From CAWCGU01 sp963795195 (lineage in GTDB: Bacteria > Actinomycetota > Thermoleophilia > Solirubrobacterales > 70-9), in NCBI GenBank assembly GCA_963795195.1, contig CAWCGU010000006.1:2294001-2358000 (forward strand): a stretch of DNA of 64,000 nt, written 5' to 3'. The position numbers were made by a program, and so were the translations under genes. Under the pieces are notes generated by a model that saw nothing but the letters and a program-made list of their open reading frames with translations, made no database searches and was not told the origin of the DNA. Positions 55,401 through 61,400 of the stretch are shown here, in pieces (positions within the stretch are counted from its first letter, which is position 1; each line of letters begins with the position of its first letter).

Positions 55401-58400
55401 CGGGACGTCAAGGTGCTGGCCTCGAAGGATCCCGACACCGTCACCCCCTACGCGCTCGAGCAGCCTCGCTACCTGACCGAGGCCTCGGCCGTCGGCGGCG
55501 CACTGGGCGACACCCTTGCTGTGGGGCCTGCGGTCGCGATCGCGGTCGCGATCAACCTCACCGTGGCGGCACTTCTGCCGGGAGCGGTCGTCGGCACAGA
55601 CACCTCGATGGGCGGCTCGCCGACTGTTCAGGACGTCTTCGTCGTCGCCTCGCCGGAAGCCGACACCACCTCCTATGCGGAGGGGGAGGCGGGTGGCGAA
55701 GTCACGCTGGTGGGTTCGCTGGCGCTGACGATCGCACTCGATACAACGATCGCGACGACAACCTCGGCCGTGGTCGATGCCACCAGCGCCAGGGTCCTGG
55801 CGCTCTCGCTCGATCGATCCGATGCTCACTCGATCTCCGGCACGGCCGGCGTCTCGGGCGGCCCCGGGGCTCCCAGCGCCGCCGATCAGTTCACCGGCTG
55901 GGTAACGCAGCTTCTGGGTGTGGACGGCGTCGGCGGAATCGTCCTCGGGCTCGCCGACCTCGGCATCACCGACACGGACACCGACGGCGCCGGCGAGGAC
56001 GACGAGGACTCTGACGGCAGCGGCCTGCTGCCGGCCGGGATCCTCCCCGCCAGCATCCTCCCAGCGGGCATCGGCCTGCCGGAGGTACCCGAGCTTCCGG
56101 ATCTCTCCACCCCCGCGGCGGCTGTTCTGGGCGGCGCGACGGAACTCGGCGTCGCCGCTGCGCTTGCGCTCAACATCGAGGTCTCGACCACGCTCGCGGC
56201 GGTCCTCGGGTTGCCGGGCTCGCGGATGAAGGTGGCGGGTCCGCTCACGGTCGAGGCCGTCGGAGACGCCGCCGCCGCCGCCCGCGCCGACGCCTCCACC
56301 GCAACCTCCGGTGCGGCAACTGCGATCGGTGTCGACCTCGCGATCATCACCCTCACGGCGCTGCTAGGCGGCGAGGTTGAGGCTGACGGCGATGTGACCG
56401 TCCGCACGATGGTCGCCAACAACGTCGACGGCGGCACCGACGACCTCGATACGGACGGTTTCGGTCCCGACACCGACACCGACGGCGACGGCACCTCGAC
56501 GCCACAGGCGATCGCGATCGCCGGCGCGGGCTCGAGCGGCGTCGGCCTCGCCGGAGCCTTCGCGCTTTCGATCTCGGCCGTCGTCTCGACCGCCTCGATC
56601 CTGCCGACCGGGGTGATCGTGGCCGGCGCCACCAACGACGTGATCGTCTACGCCGACGCCAACACCTACGCGGCCGCCGAATCCCGCGCCAAGACCAACG
56701 GCGGCGGCACGATCATCGGCGTCGGCGCCGTGATCGCGATCACGATCGCCACCAACATCACCACGGCGACGATCGCCGGCGAGATCGCGGTCGCCCGCGA
56801 CGTGCTCGTGCTCGCCGCCGACGACGACACCACGATCGGCACCCCCAACTCGCCCGACGCGCTCACCTACGCCCGCACCCCGACCTACAGGACCGAGTCG
56901 ATCGCGATCGGCGGCGTCTCCTCCGGGACCCTGGCGATCGCCCCGGCCGTCGCCCTGACGGTCGCGCTGAACGTCACCGTCGCCGCGCTTTTGCCCGGCG
57001 CCACGATCCCAGGCGCGCTGGAGACCGATCCGGACGTCAGCATCGGCGGCATCATCGGCAGCTCCGGCTCGCCGGTCCGCCACGTGATCGTGCTCGCCGC
57101 TCCCGACGCCGACTCGACCTCCGACGCCCGCGCCGGCGCCTCCGCCGCCACCGTCACCGTCGCCGGCCCGATCTCGATCACGCTCGCCATCGACACCACG
57201 CTGGCCACCTCGGCGGCCCTGATCAACGCAACCGCGCCCAACGGCACCGTCAACGTCCGCGCCCGCTCGACAGACCGCTCCGACGCCCACTCGATCGCCG
57301 GCTCGGTCGGTGTCGACCCCGACCACGACAACGACTCCGGGACCGATCCGATCACCGCCGACAGTCAGCTCGCCGGCTGGGTCGGCAGCTTCGCCGACTC
57401 CGCGCTCGGCCTCGAGCTGCTCGACGCGCTGCCGCTCGACGTCGTCTCCGCCGACATCCTGCCGGCCGAGCTCAACCTGCCGTCGATCTCGGTCGACGAC
57501 CTGCCCAAGCTGGAGACCCCGGACCTGCTCGGCGACCCGCTCTCGCTCTCGGTCGCCGCCGCGCTCGCGCTCAACGTCGAAATCTCGACGACGATCTCGG
57601 CGATCCTCGACGGCGGCGTCACCGTCAACGGCCCGCTGACCGTGCTCGCCGAGGCCGACGCGACGCCGCGCGCCAAGGCCGACGCCTCGGCCGTCGCCGG
57701 GACCGCCGGCGCCGGCGCGGCGATCGCCGTCGACCTCGCGATCATCACGATGACCGCCCTGCTCGGCGGCGCCATCAACGCCCAGGGCGACGTCACCGTG
57801 CGCACCGGCGTCGCCAACAACGTCGACGGTGGCCTCAACGACACCGACACCGACGGCCCCGACGGCGACCTCGACGGCGACGACCCGGTCAACGTCACCC
57901 CGACCACCGACGACGACACCGACACCGACGGCGACGGCACCTCGACGCCACAGGCGATCGCGATCGCCGGCGCGGGCTCGAGCGGCGTCGGCCTCGCCGG
58001 AGCCTTCGCGCTTTCGATCTCGGCCGTCGTCTCGACCGCCTCGATCCTGCCGACCGGGGTGATCGTGGCCGGCGCCACCAACGACGTGATCGTCTACGCC
58101 GACGCCAACACCTACGCGGCCGCCGAATCCCGCGCCAAGACCAACGGCGGCGGCACGATCATCGGCGTCGGCGCCGTGATCGCGATCACGATCGCCACCA
58201 ACATCACCACGGCGACGATCGCCGGCGAGATCGCGGTCGCCCGCGACGTGCTCGTGCTCGCCGCCGACGACGACACCACGATCGGCACCCCCAACTCGCC
58301 CGACGCGCTCACCTACGCCCGCACCCCGACCTACAGGACCGAGTCGATCGCGATCGGCGGCGTCTCCTCCGGGACCCTGGCGATCGCCCCGGCCGTCGCC

Positions 58401-61400
58401 CTGACGGTCGCGCTGAACGTCACCGTCGCCGCGCTTTTGCCCGGCGCCACGATCCCAGGCGCGCTGGAGACCGATCCGGACGTCAGCATCGGCGGCATCA
58501 TCGGCAGCTCCGGCTCGCCGGTCCGCCACGTGATCGTGCTCGCCGCTCCCGACGCCGACTCGACCTCCGACGCCCGCGCCGGCGCCTCCGCCGCCACCGT
58601 CACCGTCGCCGGCCCGATCTCGATCACGCTCGCCATCGACACCACGCTGGCCACCTCGGCGGCCCTGATCAACGCAACCGCGCCCAACGGCACCGTCAAC
58701 GTCCGCGCCCGCTCGACAGACCGCTCCGACGCCCACTCGATCGCCGGCTCGGTCGGTGTCGACCCCGACCACGACAACGACTCCGGGACCGATCCGATCA
58801 CCGCCGACAGTCAGCTCGCCGGCTGGGTCGGCAGCTTCGCCGACTCCGCGCTCGGCCTCGAGCTGCTCGACGCGCTGCCGCTCGACGTCGTCTCCGCCGA
58901 CATCCTGCCGGCCGAGCTCAACCTGCCGTCGATCTCGGTCGACGACCTGCCCAAGCTGGAGACCCCGGACCTGCTCGGCGACCCGCTCTCGCTCTCGGTC
59001 GCCGCCGCGCTCGCGCTCAACGTCGAAATCTCGACGACGATCTCGGCGATCCTCGACGGCGGCGTCACCGTCAACGGCCCGCTGACCGTGCTCGCCGAGG
59101 CCGACGCGACGCCGCGCGCCAAGGCCGACGCCTCGGCCGTCGCCGGGACCGCCGGCGCCGGCGCGGCGATCGCCGTCGACCTCGCGATCATCACGATGAC
59201 CGCCCTGCTCGGCGGCGCCATCAACGCCCAGGGCGACGTCACCGTGCGCACCGGCGTCGCCAACAACGTCGACGGTGGCCTCAACGACACCGACACCGAC
59301 GGCCCCGACGGCGACCTCGACGGCGACGACCCGGTCAACGTCACCCCGACCACCGACGACGACACCGACACCGACGGCGACGGCACCTCGACGCCACAGG
59401 CGATCGCGATCGCCGGCGCGGGCTCGAGCGGCGTCGGCCTCGCCGGAGCCTTCGCGCTTTCGATCTCGGCCGTCGTCTCGACCGCCTCGATCCTGCCGAC
59501 CGGGGTGATCGTGGCCGGCGCCACCAACGACGTGATCGTCTACGCCGACGCCAACACCTACGCGGCCGCCGAATCCCGCGCCAAGACCAACGGCGGCGGC
59601 ACGATCATCGGCGTCGGCGCCGTGATCGCGATCACGATCGCCACCAACATCACCACGGCGACGATCGCCGGCGAGATCGCGGTCGCCCGCGACGTGCTCG
59701 TGCTCGCCGCCGACGACGACACCACGATCGGCACCCCCAACTCGCCCGACGCGCTCACCTACGCCCGCACCCCGACCTACAGGACCGAGTCGATCGCGAT
59801 CGGCGGCGTCTCCTCCGGGACCCTGGCGATCGCCCCGGCCGTCGCCCTGACGGTCGCGCTGAACGTCACCGTCGCCGCGCTTTTGCCCGGCGCCACGATC
59901 CCAGGCGCGCTGGAGACCGATCCGGACGTCAGCATCGGCGGCATCATCGGCAGCTCCGGCTCGCCGGTCCGCCACGTGATCGTGCTCGCCGCTCCCGACG
60001 CCGACTCGACCTCCGACGCCCGCGCCGGCGCCTCCGCCGCCACCGTCACCGTCGCCGGCCCGATCTCGATCACGCTCGCCATCGACACCACGCTGGCCAC
60101 CTCGGCGGCCCTGATCAACGCAACCGCGCCCAACGGCACCGTCAACGTCCGCGCCCGCTCGACAGACCGCTCCGACGCCCACTCGATCGCCGGCTCGGTC
60201 GGTGTCGACCCCGACCACGACAACGACTCCGGGACCGATCCGATCACCGCCGACAGTCAGCTCGCCGGCTGGGTCGGCAGCTTCGCCGACTCCGCGCTCG
60301 GCCTCGAGCTGCTCGACGCGCTGCCGCTCGACGTCGTCTCCGCCGACATCCTGCCGGCCGAGCTCAACCTGCCGTCGATCTCGGTCGACGACCTGCCCAA
60401 GCTGGAGACCCCGGACCTGCTCGGCGACCCGCTCTCGCTCTCGGTCGCCGCCGCGCTCGCGCTCAACGTCGAAATCTCGACGACGATCTCGGCGATCCTC
60501 GACGGCGGCGTCACCGTCAACGGCCCGCTGACCGTGCTCGCCGAGGCCGACGCGACGCCGCGCGCCAAGGCCGACGCCTCGGCCGTCGCCGGGACCGCCG
60601 GCGCCGGCGCGGCGATCGCCGTCGACCTCGCGATCATCACGATGACCGCCCTGCTCGGCGGCGCCATCAACGCCCAGGGCGACGTCACCGTGCGCACCGG
60701 CGTCGCCAACAACGTCGACGGTGGCCTCAACGACACCGACACCGACGGCCCCGACGGCGACCTCGACGGCGACGACCCGGTCAACGTCACCCCGACCACC
60801 GACGACGACACCGACACCGACGGCGACGGCACCTCGACGCCACAGGCGATCGCGATCGCCGGCGCGGGCTCGAGCGGCGTCGGCCTCGCCGGAGCCTTCG
60901 CGCTTTCGATCTCGGCCGTCGTCTCGACCGCCTCGATCCTGCCGACCGGGGTGATCGTGGCCGGCGCCACCAACGACGTGATCGTCTACGCCGACGCCAA
61001 CACCTACGCGGCCGCCGAATCCCGCGCCAAGACCAACGGCGGCGGCACGATCATCGGCGTCGGCGCCGTGATCGCGATCACGATCGCCACCAACATCACC
61101 ACGGCGACGATCGCCGGCGAGATCGCGGTCGCCCGCGACGTGCTCGTGCTCGCCGCCGACGACGACACCACGATCGGCACCCCCAACTCGCCCGACGCGC
61201 TCACCTACGCCCGCACCCCGACCTACAGGACCGAGTCGATCGCGATCGGCGGCGTCTCCTCCGGGACCCTGGCGATCGCCCCGGCCGTCGCCCTGACGGT
61301 CGCGCTGAACGTCACCGTCGCCGCGCTTTTGCCCGGCGCCACGATCCCAGGCGCGCTGGAGACCGATCCGGACGTCAGCATCGGCGGCATCATCGGCAGC

